DNA of 42,697 nucleotides from Symsagittifera roscoffensis (lineage: Eukaryota; Xenacoelomorpha; Acoela; Convolutidae). The stretch spans positions 64,001 through 106,697 of the forward strand of contig NW_026971001.1 in assembly GCF_963678635.1 (NCBI RefSeq). The letters are read 5' to 3'. This document shows, piece after piece, positions 23,301 to 32,700 of the stretch; within the stretch, counting starts at the first letter, position 1, and the number at the start of each line of letters is the position of its first letter. The notes under the pieces were generated by a model that worked only from the letters and a program-made list of their open reading frames with translations, did not search any database and was not told the origin of the DNA. A program made the translations under genes and the position numbers.

Positions 23301-26240
23301 TGCCATCAGAATCCGCCATTCACTCCCTTCTGCTATCAGGATCAAGACCGCGTACACGAATTGTAGGGCGGGTGGCATACTTGCGTATCCCGGGGATGTG
23401 GTAAACACCACCTTCGTCTTGGACCCAAATCTCGAGGCTACGTTCTCTTGTACCTCATTCATCGCCGCAAATAACGCCTGAATAGCCTCCCATATCTTCT
23501 TTGATGTCGGAATTTCATCCCCCTTTAGTTGCTCAAGAAGTCCCATCGCGTGCAGGTGATCATTCATCCCTGCAAACAATAGCAGTTCAGGTTCACAGGG
23601 CATCTCCGACTTTATTGCTACCACTAGAGTCAACATCTGATTCAATTCGGCTCCTGGCAAGGAGTATACCAGAGTCTCCGGCCAGAACAACTTGGGAGAC
23701 GTTCCTTCGAAGTCCGATCCCGCCACAATGACTACTCTTGCCGCAGCTGGATCTGTTCTATCGTAAACTGCCAGAGTTTTGGCCAGTTGGGTGCCACCAC
23801 AGGGCTTCCCGTACCTGGGATCTTCCGCCAATTTCGAGCCTTCGTAAGCGGCGTCTGGCAATCCCGTTCCTCCCGGATTGAGTAGCTTGTCTACCACCTT
23901 CAACTGTGCCGGGGTTGCCAACCTGATTCTGGCGATGCTGGTTCGGTGCTTGGGAGGTTCTGCTATAAGTCCCGGACTCCCCAGCAGCTTGAGAGGTCTG
24001 TAATTAATGGGTCCCATGATCGTTTTTGTGGGAATTCCCGTCAGGTCTGTGGTCTCCATCAACTTCGCCCTCGAGAAGTGCGCCTCATGAGCCTTCAACC
24101 AGTCTATGCAATGATGTCTATTCAAATCCTCGTGCGACACTCGTTCGATCCCCAGGGTTTCCGCCAACTCTCGTCTGCATTCCAAGGTCTCCAGATCCAG
24201 TTCCTTCACCTTCTCAGGATATCTCAAGCGGGTAGTCTCCCTAGACTTCTTTTCTCTCCTGCCATCTGCCACCACCACGGAGGACATCGCCGAGGCCGGA
24301 GGTGTTGATGACTCTACCTCCTCCGACTCCATTGGTGTGGCACTCTGCAATCGGGTCTGATTGCTCCTCGAGCTATCTCTAGTATCAACTCTCGCTCCCA
24401 ATCGACCAGCCAAGGCCCTCGAGGCAAGGAATGGTGGGTTGGGAGGTGGCCCTAAAGTGAATTGGGCTGTCTCCAGCAGGTCCGCTTCTAGCGTGTTTAT
24501 GTGTTCCTGGAAGACGTCGTTCAGCCACTCAGCTCCCCTTGGCCTATCGAAATGGATTCCATCTTTCGAGGTGTCTTCAGGGAATCCCTTGTTCTCCATG
24601 CGTTCTGCAACGTCCAACAGCCTGAGAGGAAGCACACTGTTTCGGTGTATTTCTCGGATCGCCTTGTTCAGGCTCCGCACCCTCTGGTTCATCTCTAGGG
24701 AGTGTTGATCAAACATCATGTTATAGGGGACCGTGCATATCGTCAGCAGGATGGGATCCATTTGGATCCTCAGCTCCTCAAGAAGGCAACTCATCTTGTC
24801 GCACAGCCTCGTCACTTTCCTTGCTTCTCCTCTCGACACGTCGTTGGTCCCAACCATCAAGGTGACTGTGTAAACTTTGGTCATTCCTAGCATGTCCAGA
24901 GTTGCCAACATCTGTGGCGTAGCAGCTCCAGCGAAACTCAAGACTCCCGTCTGCCAATGTGACCGGATCTGGGTCAACACCCGCACCAGGCTGTCCCCTA
25001 TAATCAGGTGAACCGCACCCTCTGGCACACGAGGTGGCGCTAGATACTGCACCCAGGCTGCGTCGTGGAAGCAGTCCCTCCTGGCTTGCTGTTCCGCATT
25101 CCAGTCCAGCCGACTATGCTTGTGGTAGTTCCCCTCTGTGTTCTTCTTGTAGCTCGCGATCACGACGTTTCTGACCGGCTGTTCCCTCCAAGTCAGGGGA
25201 AGCTCTGGCCTTGTCGTTCTTTCACGACTCTGCTGCTGCAACTTCTCACCCAACTCCTTCAGGCGCGATGAGGCGCCACTCACCTGACTGCCGCTCGAGG
25301 TCGAGGTTGGTGTATATCCTGGTAACACCACATCCATCAGAGGACGTACAGGTTGGGTCTCTAGATTGCGCAAGGAGGGCGTCGCGTCATTCGGTATCCA
25401 GACCTCCAACCCTTCACTCATGTGTTCCCTGGCCTCGAGGTCAAGGTTGAACCGTCCTCTAGCCCTGGGAGCTTCATCCACCTCCATGCGCGACTCTGGC
25501 CTTGAGCTTGTCACCACTCGTTCGTTTGACCTGGCTCCCTTTTGTGCGTCAAGCTCGCGTTGTCGTTGTTCTATCCTTTCCAACTCCGACTTTAGTTGAT
25601 CGCGATTCGCGGCGTTCTCCCGCACCTTTAGCTCCTGCTGATGTTCCGCCCTTAGCATCTCAAGTAACTTCAACGTCTGATCTCGCTCGTCGACTGCCTG
25701 GTCTCTCTCCAGCTGAAGCTTCTCCTTATCCAACTTCGCCTGATCCCGATCGAGATTCGCCTTATTCCTTTCCTTCAGCGCCTTCTCAAGCTCTCTCTTT
25801 AGGACTCCCAGCTCCGGATATGCCTCGGTCGTCTGTTGCGCTCGCGACATCGATGGCACCTTACTCGAGCTCTGGCCCGTGGATCTGGCTGTTGGCCTCG
25901 TCGGTAGCGGGAACTCTCCTGCGCCGTGTTCGGTGTTGTTACTCAGGCCAGGATTTCTGGCCAAGTCAAAGCCCCTTACTCCTCCATCCGCATTCCAAGA
26001 CAACCATCTGGTCTGTGCTCGATTTGATATGCCCTCGGTGGTGTAGCCGACGATCAAGACAGCCTCCGTCGCAGACTCCCTGCACTCGCCCTGGTCCTCC
26101 AACTGGAGGATCGCATTCAACATCACCGCCATTCTCTCGTCGATCTGGGTGTGGTCCAGGTCCCTCAAGCGTCTGTACAGCTCGTCAAGAGTGGGCCTCT
26201 GCAGAGCCGTGGGCATAGAGTTCCAGAATCGGTCTGCCAT
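17361..26240 (-). CDS. Element A second ORF: 2,959-aa protein with two SGNH-hydrolase-like domains
   Basis: A giant ORF in the env position. The start is chosen at 26240, where ATG has A at -3 and G at +4. Residues ~145-235 form a highly charged heptad-rich coiled coil. Residues ~408-590 form an SGNH/GDSL-hydrolase-like domain with all four blocks: GDS 415-417 (nucleophile Ser), a Gly block SFAGAA, GTND 464-467, and D560-G-I-H563. A second, degenerate copy spans ~835-1055: AGSD instead of GDS, LLFAGMND for block III and GDDHPAINQL for the Asp/His block. A hydrophobic stretch lies near 1195-1230 (EILGMSISLLLALYLVYP). An acidic, Ser-rich middle, a basic TRKRKRE cluster and Cys-rich patches follow; the last ~1,300 residues resemble nothing I know. 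No signal peptide was seen at the N-terminus. SGNH enzymes deacylate lipids, sugars or proteins; the substrate here is unknown. The SGNH call is solid by motif; the function is inferred. Confidence 0.85.
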   Translation of the reverse strand: MADRFWNSMPTALQRPTLDELYRRLRDLDHTQIDERMAVMLNAILQLEDQGECRESATEAVLIVGYTTEGISNRAQTRWLSWNADGGVRGFDLARNPGLSNNTEHGAGEFPLPTRPTARSTGQSSSKVPSMSRAQQTTEAYPELGVLKRELEKALKERNKANLDRDQAKLDKEKLQLERDQAVDERDQTLKLLEMLRAEHQQELKVRENAANRDQLKSELERIEQRQRELDAQKGARSNERVVTSSRPESRMEVDEAPRARGRFNLDLEAREHMSEGLEVWIPNDATPSLRNLETQPVRPLMDVVLPGYTPTSTSSGSQVSGASSRLKELGEKLQQQSRERTTRPELPLTWREQPVRNVVIASYKKNTEGNYHKHSRLDWNAEQQARRDCFHDAAWVQYLAPPRVPEGAVHLIIGDSLVRVLTQIRSHWQTGVLSFAGAATPQMLATLDMLGMTKVYTVTLMVGTNDVSRGEARKVTRLCDKMSCLLEELRIQMDPILLTICTVPYNMMFDQHSLEMNQRVRSLNKAIREIHRNSVLPLRLLDVAERMENKGFPEDTSKDGIHFDRPRGAEWLNDVFQEHINTLEADLLETAQFTLGPPPNPPFLASRALAGRLGARVDTRDSSRSNQTRLQSATPMESEEVESSTPPASAMSSVVVADGRREKKSRETTRLRYPEKVKELDLETLECRRELAETLGIERVSHEDLNRHHCIDWLKAHEAHFSRAKLMETTDLTGIPTKTIMGPINYRPLKLLGSPGLIAEPPKHRTSIARIRLATPAQLKVVDKLLNPGGTGLPDAAYEGSKLAEDPRYGKPCGGTQLAKTLAVYDRTDPAAARVVIVAGSDFEGTSPKLFWPETLVYSLPGAELNQMLTLVVAIKSEMPCEPELLLFAGMNDHLHAMGLLEQLKGDEIPTSKKIWEAIQALFAAMNEVQENVASRFGSKTKVVFTTSPGYASMPPALQFVYAVLILIAEGSEWRILMAAPNRELEPLNLRLYKSELPAAWADISHALRGFYGLADVLIVLDEVLLLEISNFARQLKFSPVIGDDHPAINQLTASLWFRSMDVKVANSTSRTRGPSNERRNVVETEKQLESMKYRLTQENGWWPFLTPRLENVTNKTREEAPLLVKQIWSFLEKQLELAETRDMTVVRFVSAANEVTIGGFWREHTNGELKTRRDYEILKFLSPCWEREFLAGVFGTTATIFGAFVQEILGMSISLLLALYLVYPRYLFNMGPAYMFSRGVETLRVDGYLALILLTHGELVSFHRLMEYGEPLSMGRVHTSTETSSYKCAAGLKTLLVQYLMMQNRYMTGEDENPTSREEWEKANRGMPLLTDLCLAMRSDPMGIIRGLEEVVTCIYGPAVTYAFPDPLVITYRHSVTHLSLISVLDGTALNWCQQEVLRARMSNTVLFGKVKDAEMMVCNFRGQMQCRMGGKREGPIEMYPKFWNLNPLTANGREVLRIPAWKECFALVKRELEAIMEKEILPATMPEFPTVRRMTLGMNSPLVVPSIMAKMMTEETQRHFTDGWDPLFIGYTAAVYFHTSEMKVNSWTTQAKKSRGSQPPGYEVRKVLRTLEKEGLENMLPIWDDGRMIVMEGHVALVDDMKFATRNYKAPYGLEQVEVTQEGTELDAAGQLHVALTEYKKLDPTTPSPLSVDTPGDKRSGPVEDRFKRILERRRNESEEESMDETLSEAGEDMEVGNTPEPGPSGEELTTQELLKDLSEENWADTATPPLNPSPRKNLELPLAGETFNMGMLLLSSEERGKNTFEGNRDIFLGSLEDDAWQEFLEEFNREVGSETTLDKFKKELWDAVVRFGEPLLIGTGLDEKARKELLNKLVELRNARSKTRKEKCEDSSTLKQKTVDKMVDDIKRDKVGTSNMIKSTNILKARAGGRQELEGVDGEVESMMIATTPSSRDVKTRKRKREVEGWGSPSVDAVSEGNLRETAPIVLARCKTAAYKNSSELRKPLEVEKEIEVSTSSTSEEDFKPQKVNVKRGSTNGQVGEVEIGKEWISKAHQDMGKQVTSDPLERNKTRNTSRTWWVALETLKEMQDCLKKLDSGIARRRRNWATQQKAEVNKIEMASHLKRSWQSLLKDHFEEAMRTSSSAPPLMANPFVRTAGQLMFTWSLVGVELETLTSYDRLKLGSKKLEVYQALMQHVARDNSGLSLARRKDATCFLRWTMSMMSDSTILACHQRASGSKTMERRVSTIILNVYQSTGIEKEDGSRLSLENHRKLDEVRRFSNKKFEEEHDVHRNLASSEQYSRLSEKGEYQYVSGVMGIAYNPFLDSEAGGAHRNHEVAELLKFWTERIMEIDAVEKEGPSLGLILEKTPEVMSIPRSNKRVEVSMGGGDGLLTTNLGVIWKLLRPSWCPHPHASLIEETTERVRLAPTEDEDLAKLSVLHKLITPQMQEPSERTSDPGSAKKLEPGSCLDSTCGNGEHICDGRSCVRILSFQKEDLVTWFEDITEREKSEVQIIAECYARTTVNIATALGFFSRMCGLQALERLESEHHLVTALSVESWPGVLQVTQKHIRSWKVGLEAEMGFPLSEAYGLPLNAKSLIGSMMANLCGSHYPLHMAMVEVSSQRILVDKAFSVPKCMRLARMSHHSHKLLRKIKGTVPKELRDDLSEIWGEDLLKLERENTSDHERQNVIGKPVGSTPNLEENDTMHEKMMELEPLLEASGERNLRSIEISHGECPCHCLAQTVWYPDHKNLCLVWDVEEIRSIGLPDHRQKVTLLVVSTMLALRWIEENITKYREATTPTAESIYAIDYSRRLELFETACKVFAIPTEVRHVWSRLRYFPWFRATLTSWLYRATKDHMRKHQKEYRQFQAEIGPEAFKRPLLTHRNAITTGWKRVGKMSRDNTKARESILEEDLAKNVSLSLHNSFCLNREARVKALPNQAKRLQEQREWMRSYEQLKAWEEIVISSDDEEELLRQFAASSTSGCSTSKAKSTR

Positions 26241-26270
26241 TCTTTATAACTTCGGGATGTGTGTAGATAG

Positions 26271-26350
26271 GTGTCAACCAGCTCAAGAATTACCTTACCA
26301 ACTCAAGTATTACCTTACCAACTCAAGTATTACCCAATTCAAGAAATCTC
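26271..26350 (-). repeat. 20-bp repeat upstream of second ORF
   Basis: TACCTTACCAACTCAAGTAT (plus strand) occurs in two perfect tandem copies at 26291-26330, flanked by partial copies. On the element strand each carries GGTAAGGTA, which resembles a splice donor. Confidence 0.85.
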
Positions 26351-26471
26351 TAGAAATCTTCTCTTCAAGCACTTGCTGTAGATCCGGATTGTCGCGTGTT
26401 CAATCAAGGTTCTCTTTTTCTGTTTCTCGCTTGAGTGTAGTTGGATATTCAACTTTGTTTTTCAAACTTGA

Positions 26472-26507
26472 TCTGAAAACATAAAGCTCATTAAAACTTA
26501 GTATGTC
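26472..26507 (-). promoter_or_regulatory. Candidate 3' splice site for second-ORF mRNA
   Basis: On the element strand the sequence reads TACTAAG, then ~20 nt, then TTATGTTTTCAG|ATCAAG. This gives a branch-point-like motif, a pyrimidine-rich tract and AG in the right spacing. It lies about 230 nt upstream of the ORF start and just after the Gag-Pol stop. Confidence 0.55.
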
Positions 26508-26762
26508 ACGTTCCTGACCTAGAGACCCCCCTTTTACCCATATGATTAAAATCCTATCATTCACATATCACTTAAAACAATTCGATTGGATTTCCCTTAA
26601 GAACATGCAGATTCATTTTATGTTTTAGCACCATCAATTCTTTCTTTTAAAATTCAATTGTCATGCCAATCACATCTTAAGATCCCTTTACCTGCGCCGC
26701 ACCCCAGTACCTAACTCAAGACTCCTCCCTCACACCCGACTCGATACCTCCATGTACCCGAC

Positions 26763-29700
26763 TCAGGCGATGCTCAAGTAGTACTTCTTGTGAAGATGCA
26801 CCATTATCTCGGTTTCTGCAAAGACCACATGTAGGATAGCATACAATTCCCTCGAGCTCAGTTTGCCCCTGTTTGGGTCGTACACCGGCATCGAGACCTC
26901 CACTATTCCTCTTTCAATCATGAAGTCACGTAGTCTTGTCAGTGCCAATATCACGTGTTCGGGATCAATCATGTTTCTGTCGTTGACTCTCGTTACTAGG
27001 AAGCAGAGGTATTTGCCCGGGACTTGTGCCACTGACGGTGGAAGCGCCGCTATGCCTCCCAGTCCTGGCCTCTGTCTGAACAGAAACTCTACGTTCTGGT
27101 ACTCTCTTTTGAAGTCAGCCTCCAATCTTGATTTGAAACTCATGTCCGCCGTGATGCAGATCGCGCTGGTCCTGTTTGACAGGATGAAGTCGCTATCCGT
27201 TATCATGATGTTCTCTGAGTATTCATTGGGTATTTCGAATTTCGTTTTGAAATTCCTTCCTATGGTAGGCTCTTGTTCTTCTTCCTCCAGTTCCAATCCG
27301 CTTGTTTCCCTCACTTCCTTGAGCTTCTTTATCATCAAATTTTCGGTGTGGGTAAGTCCTACCCCCACTCCCCGGACAAAAATATTTATCGACGTCCCCG
27401 TCGATGTAGTCGGGTCTGAATTGTCCTTGGGGATGTCCAGTGGCCTGTCTGTTGCTGTCCATCCGAAAAGAGGGTCCTCTGTCTTCATGTAATTTGCTGC
27501 TGATACATCGATTTGCTGAATGCTTTGTCCTTCGCGGCTCTCGTCTTTGACCTCACGCATCCACTCTAGAATCCTCAAGTTCGTGTTCTCCCTCCTTTCT
27601 ATTTCACTCTGCTCGAGATCCGTCTCCAATTCTGGCGTCGAGTAATCATCCTGCGGATAATGTCCACCATCGTCAATCACTTGCCATTCCTCTTCGGCCT
27701 CCAGTTCGCCTGCGCTTAGTAGTTCATCGCCCAACTTGTCTGGCTGTATCTTATCGATCAAGAAGTCATCCCCGTACCTATTGTACCTCATACCTGTTCG
27801 TTTACGATTGCCAGTCCTGGTTTCCGGTGGTGTTGGTCGATCCGGCTCCATCCACTTCGGTACCTCGTTTTGCTCTGGGTCGTTCCAGTCTTCTTCTACA
27901 AATGAACCTGCATCCGACTCCACTTCTATCTTTTCGTTGTCGTCCAAACTCAAGTTCTCATTACCATCATTTTTCTCTCTAGTGCCTTTCTCATTCACCT
28001 CGCACGCTGGTTCCACCACCAGGTACTCAAGACCTTCCATGTCTTTTGGTAGGCACCAGTCCTCCGGGGACGGGATATGAGGCTTCAGATTTTCGTAATG
28101 TGCTGCTCGCCCTGTACTCAAGCGATAGAACCGTCCTTGTTGATGTACTTCCGTAATCATGAACGGTCCTCTCCATTTCTTGAGTAGTTTCTTTGTTCCC
28201 TTGGGCGGTATGACATTTTGGAAGACCCACACGTATTGGCCCACTTCGTATGGCTTTGCTCTTAGTATCTTTTCGTCATATTTCTTGCGTTGCCTCATTT
28301 GCGCTTGCGCCGTGTTTCTCCGACATAGCTCGTTTAGCTCTTGTTGTCTTTTGATCGCTTCCTTCACGTATGCTTGAGGTGACGTCCTCTTCCCCTCGTA
28401 CTCCGGGTAGAAGAATGTTATAGGCATTGCCCTTTCCCTGCCTGTCAACATCATGAAAGGACTGATACCCGTCGTTGAGTGCTGAGTACTATTATAGGCT
28501 CCTACTACCTGTGGCAGGTACTTGTCCCAGTCCGTCATGTATCTCGAGCAGTACACCCTGAGCATGTTGACCAGTGTCCTGTTCTGTCTCTCTACCAACC
28601 CATTGGTCTGTGGATGATAGGTCGTCGAGTGCGCTTGAGCAATGTGTGATCTCTTCATCAATTCTTTTGTTAAGTCCCCCACAAAAGCCTTGCCGTTGTC
28701 CGACTGGAAAGTCATTGGACAACCATACCGCGATATCCAATGCGTTATCAGGTGATCACATGTCTCCTCTGCTGAGGCTGTCTGGCACGGAACCGCTTCC
28801 GCCAACTTGGTGAAGTGATCTATTATAACTAGTATTTGGTTATAACCCGACTCCGTCATGCAGATTTTCTGATGGTCTATCTGCACCACTTCATTGAATT
28901 CCGAACTTTCGACAGACTTGAGGGGAAACTTCATCTTCCTTGGGTCTTTTACTTGAAGGCATGCTAGGCAGGCATTCACCCATCTCTCGCAAGCTTTTCT
29001 CATTCCCGGCCAGTCGAACCTGTGAAGTATCCTTTGTTGTACTTTATCTATCCCCTGGTGGCCCATCTGGTCGTGTGATCTGAAAAGCACCTCCGTTTGG
29101 TACAATTGTGGTAGTATGATGAGGTTGTGTTTGTGTAATATTTTTTCCTCATCTCTTCTCTTGCACGCTACCACCCCTTCAGCTGTGTGATAAAGTAAAT
29201 CTCTCTTTTCTTTGTAGAACTGGCTCAAGATCTTGTAGCTGTCTTCCTCAAGTTCCCCCTTCTCCTTGACTCCCGAATGGATCCATTTGGAGAGGTTACT
29301 TGTCATTTTGTCATTCTTCTGGGCCCTTATTAGGTCAGACAGCCTGTATCTCGCCTTAACGTGCTCCTTTAGCGCCATGATCTGTCCATTCATTTCACCA
29401 GGGTTGTGGATGTCATCGCTCAGCTTCACACATATCATCCTTTTCACGATTTTCATGTCGTCTTCTGGTACCAGATTCGTTCTGACGTTTGAGTCGCACG
29501 ATAGTTCCCTTAGTGGTTTTCTTGAAACTGCTATTTTCTCGAGCTCTTCTCCACCTCGTACCTCTTGTATTTCCAGATTGTACGTCCCTGAAGATGGATC
29601 TGTCTGTAATTCCCTGTCGTGCTGTCTTATCTTCTCTTCCGCCAGTATCATGCATAGACTGTCTTGGTCTTCGCTGCTCTCATCCGAGTCTTCATCCCAT

Positions 29701-32700
29701 TCTTCACGCTCCCCGGACAATTTCCCTTCTCCGGTTTCGTCTTCTTCCATGAATCTGGACCACTCCCCGGACTCTTGATCTAGTCCCAGGTGTTCAACTT
29801 CTTCTCTGAATGTTACTTTCTTATCCCTGACTTTTGTCTGTTCCAGAATTTTCTCGGGGATTTTCTCCACTAGTGATCGCACAACTTCCTTGCTATCAGT
29901 GGTGCTTTCTTTTGAGATGTCAGTATTGTTCACTGTTTTTTCTCTCCGAAGTATGGTTAGTTCCGGTGCCTCCTGACCTTTCCCTTGGATCACGGGCTTA
30001 TCATCTGATAGTTTCTCAAGCAACCCCATTAAGTCTTCATCTATTCGGACCGTTCCCTCCTCTACCAGGATGAGATCATAACCTTTTGCCTTAAGTGTTT
30101 CCCTCACGATCTTGGACTTGAGCATTATTCCTATCGGAATCCCTCTGCTTTTCTTCAAGATGGTCTTTTCAAGAGGCTCTTTCGGCAATTCGGGATGATC
30201 TTCAATCGGTTTGCCTGATTTGTCCAGCCATCTCGTGAGTGGAAGACTGTCGTACGTTTCTTTGTCCATAAAGGAGAAGCCGTCTTTGATCTCAGGTCTG
30301 TCCGCCTCTCTTTGTTCTTGCCTCTCGTAGAACTCCGTCTTCTTACTCAAGCTGTCAGCATTTTGATGTTTATCTCGTGTTCTGTGCTCAATTATCATGT
30401 TGTATCCATCCAAGCGAACTATCCACCTCCCAATATAGCTCTGGTCCATTGAGTACGTTTTCAGCCAGCTTAGTGCTCGGTTGTCGACTCGCAGCTTGAA
30501 GGGCTCACTGCCTAAGTATGCTCTGTATTTTTCGACAAAGGTGACCACCGCGAACATCCCTGCTTTCGGTGCTCCGTACTTCATTTCTGTGTCACTTAGG
30601 ACCTTGCTCCCGTATGCTATTGGTCTCAAGACTGTCTTCCCATTCCATTCTTGTTCTTGATGGAGAATCCCAGAAATAGCGACTACTGATGCATCCGTGT
30701 CTAGCACGTACATCCCTTTCTCAGTCGGCATACCCAGTACTGGTGCCTCACACAGCTCTTTCTTTATTCTCTGGAATGACTCTTCTGCCGCGTTGTTCCA
30801 CGTGAACTTCTTGCCCTTATGTCTCATTAATTGTTGCATCGGGTATACTTTGTCCGCATATCCCTTGATGAATTCTCTATAATAGTTGGCGAAACCCAGG
30901 AAGCTCATCAGCTGGTGTTCCGTCTTCGGTGATTTCCAGGTTAGGACTGCTTCCACGGCGTCTGGGTCAGGTCTGATACCGTGTTTATCTACCATCCTGC
31001 CCAAGTATTTGATCGAGTCCTTGAGTATCTCGCACTTTGATGGTTTACACTTCAGCCCCGATCTTTTCATGCACGCGAACACCTCGTCAAGCCTCTCGAT
31101 GTGGTCTTCTAGTGTTGGCGTTGCTATTACCACGTCGTCCACGTAGCACATTACCAGGTTGCCGTACTTCTTCGTCACGCCTATCAACGCGTGTGCCATC
31201 AGCCGCTGAAACGTGGCTGTTGCATTGCAGAGTCCAAACGGCATCCGTTTCCATTGAAACAGACCCAACTCACAGGCGAACCCTGTCTTGTCCCTGTCTT
31301 GCTTCCTTAATGGTACCTGCCAAAAGGCCGAGCCTAAATCAAGAGTCGTAAAAAATTTCGCATCACCTAACTTCGAGAGGCTCTCATCAATTCTAGGTAT
31401 GGGATAGGCATCCTTCACCGTGACGGAGTTCAGGTATCGAAAGTCACAACAAAACCTTAACTGGTCGCCTTTCTTTTTGGCCATCACTACTCCACACGCC
31501 CACGGTGACTTGGATGGTTCTATCATGTCATACTCTAGTAACGTTTCGATTTCTTTTCTACACGCGTCCGATTTGTGTGGGGTCATGCGCCTCGCCCCCT
31601 CCCTGTGTGGTACCGCGTTTTCCTCAAGTTCAATTTCATGTTCAACAAAATTACAACACCCGATATCCGCCTTATGCCTTGAAAAGACCTCCTCGTTTCG
31701 CTCTAGTACGTCCTTGATAGCTTCGAGCTGTTCATCTTTCAGTTTGCCCCTTAAATGTTCAATCTCCGGCAGAACCGGTTTATCAATTTGCATTTCATCT
31801 AGTGTGGGTCGCTCTGGAAAGTTCGAACAGCTCGAAAGCCCATCGTCCGTTTCTGACTTAAGTGATTTGATAAGACCTGAAGAATCTTTTATTCTCTGCA
31901 ATCGTCTCAAGATACAAATTTTGTCCCTGTGGTTGGGACAATCAACAACTTCATTTTGTTTTGAGTTTTCAATTGTTTCATATCGAGTTTTAACCGGTAA
32001 AGCATATCCCAGCTTCCTCCCTCTCTGTATCGTGATCGGTATATCAAGGGTATTCAACAAGACACTGACGCAGAGGCCGCTCTTCGTTATCGAAAATGAT
32101 CTTCCTAAAACAGCAGCGCTTTGACTATTGGGATTCGGAACTATACACACTTGCTTGTTGTCACTTAGTTCATTATAATTTTTCATCCTCAAGCTTACGA
32201 TTGCCGCTTCATTAGCTTTTAACCTCACTCTCCTACTCAAGAATACCGGTGCTTTGTTTTCATTCGCCATTATTAAATTTACCGGTTTGATTGCGTACCT
32301 CCTATCCGGGTTCCGTATCCTGAACATTGCATTATTTAGATCAATCGTTACGTCGAAATTCCTGATGAAGTCTCTGCCCAAAATGAATTGGTCAGATTCA
32401 TCTAGGTTTTCTACCACGATGAAGCTCATCCACAGGTTACGTTCCCCCAAATTGAGGGCTATTATCGGCGTCCTGCCGAGCACCCGTAGGGCCCCTTTGT
32501 TTGCAGCTGACAGCCGTATTCTCGAGTCTATCAAGTCACCTTTGTCAAAGCCCATCTTTTCCCATGTTTCGATTGGTATGACGCTCAAGACTGCTCCCGT
32601 GTCAAGTAATCCACGCAACTGAGTCTTTTTGCCATTTATGTCTAGCACGTGCCCTGTCACGTCTGCTTCCGTCCCGATGTGCATTGCATCTTCTTCAAGC

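Larger units (their letters stand above)
26241..26762 (-). other. Inter-ORF region of element A
   Basis: 522 bp between the Gag-Pol stop and the second ORF. It holds a strong splice-acceptor candidate (26472-26507) and a 20-bp direct repeat (26271-26350) just before the ATG. No ORF was recognised. Confidence 0.7.

Noticed and set aside
17361-26240. Second ORF as a classical envelope glycoprotein
   Set aside because: No signal peptide, furin-type site, fusion peptide or C-terminal membrane anchor was visible. The single hydrophobic stretch is internal, and SGNH motifs dominate the N-terminal third.
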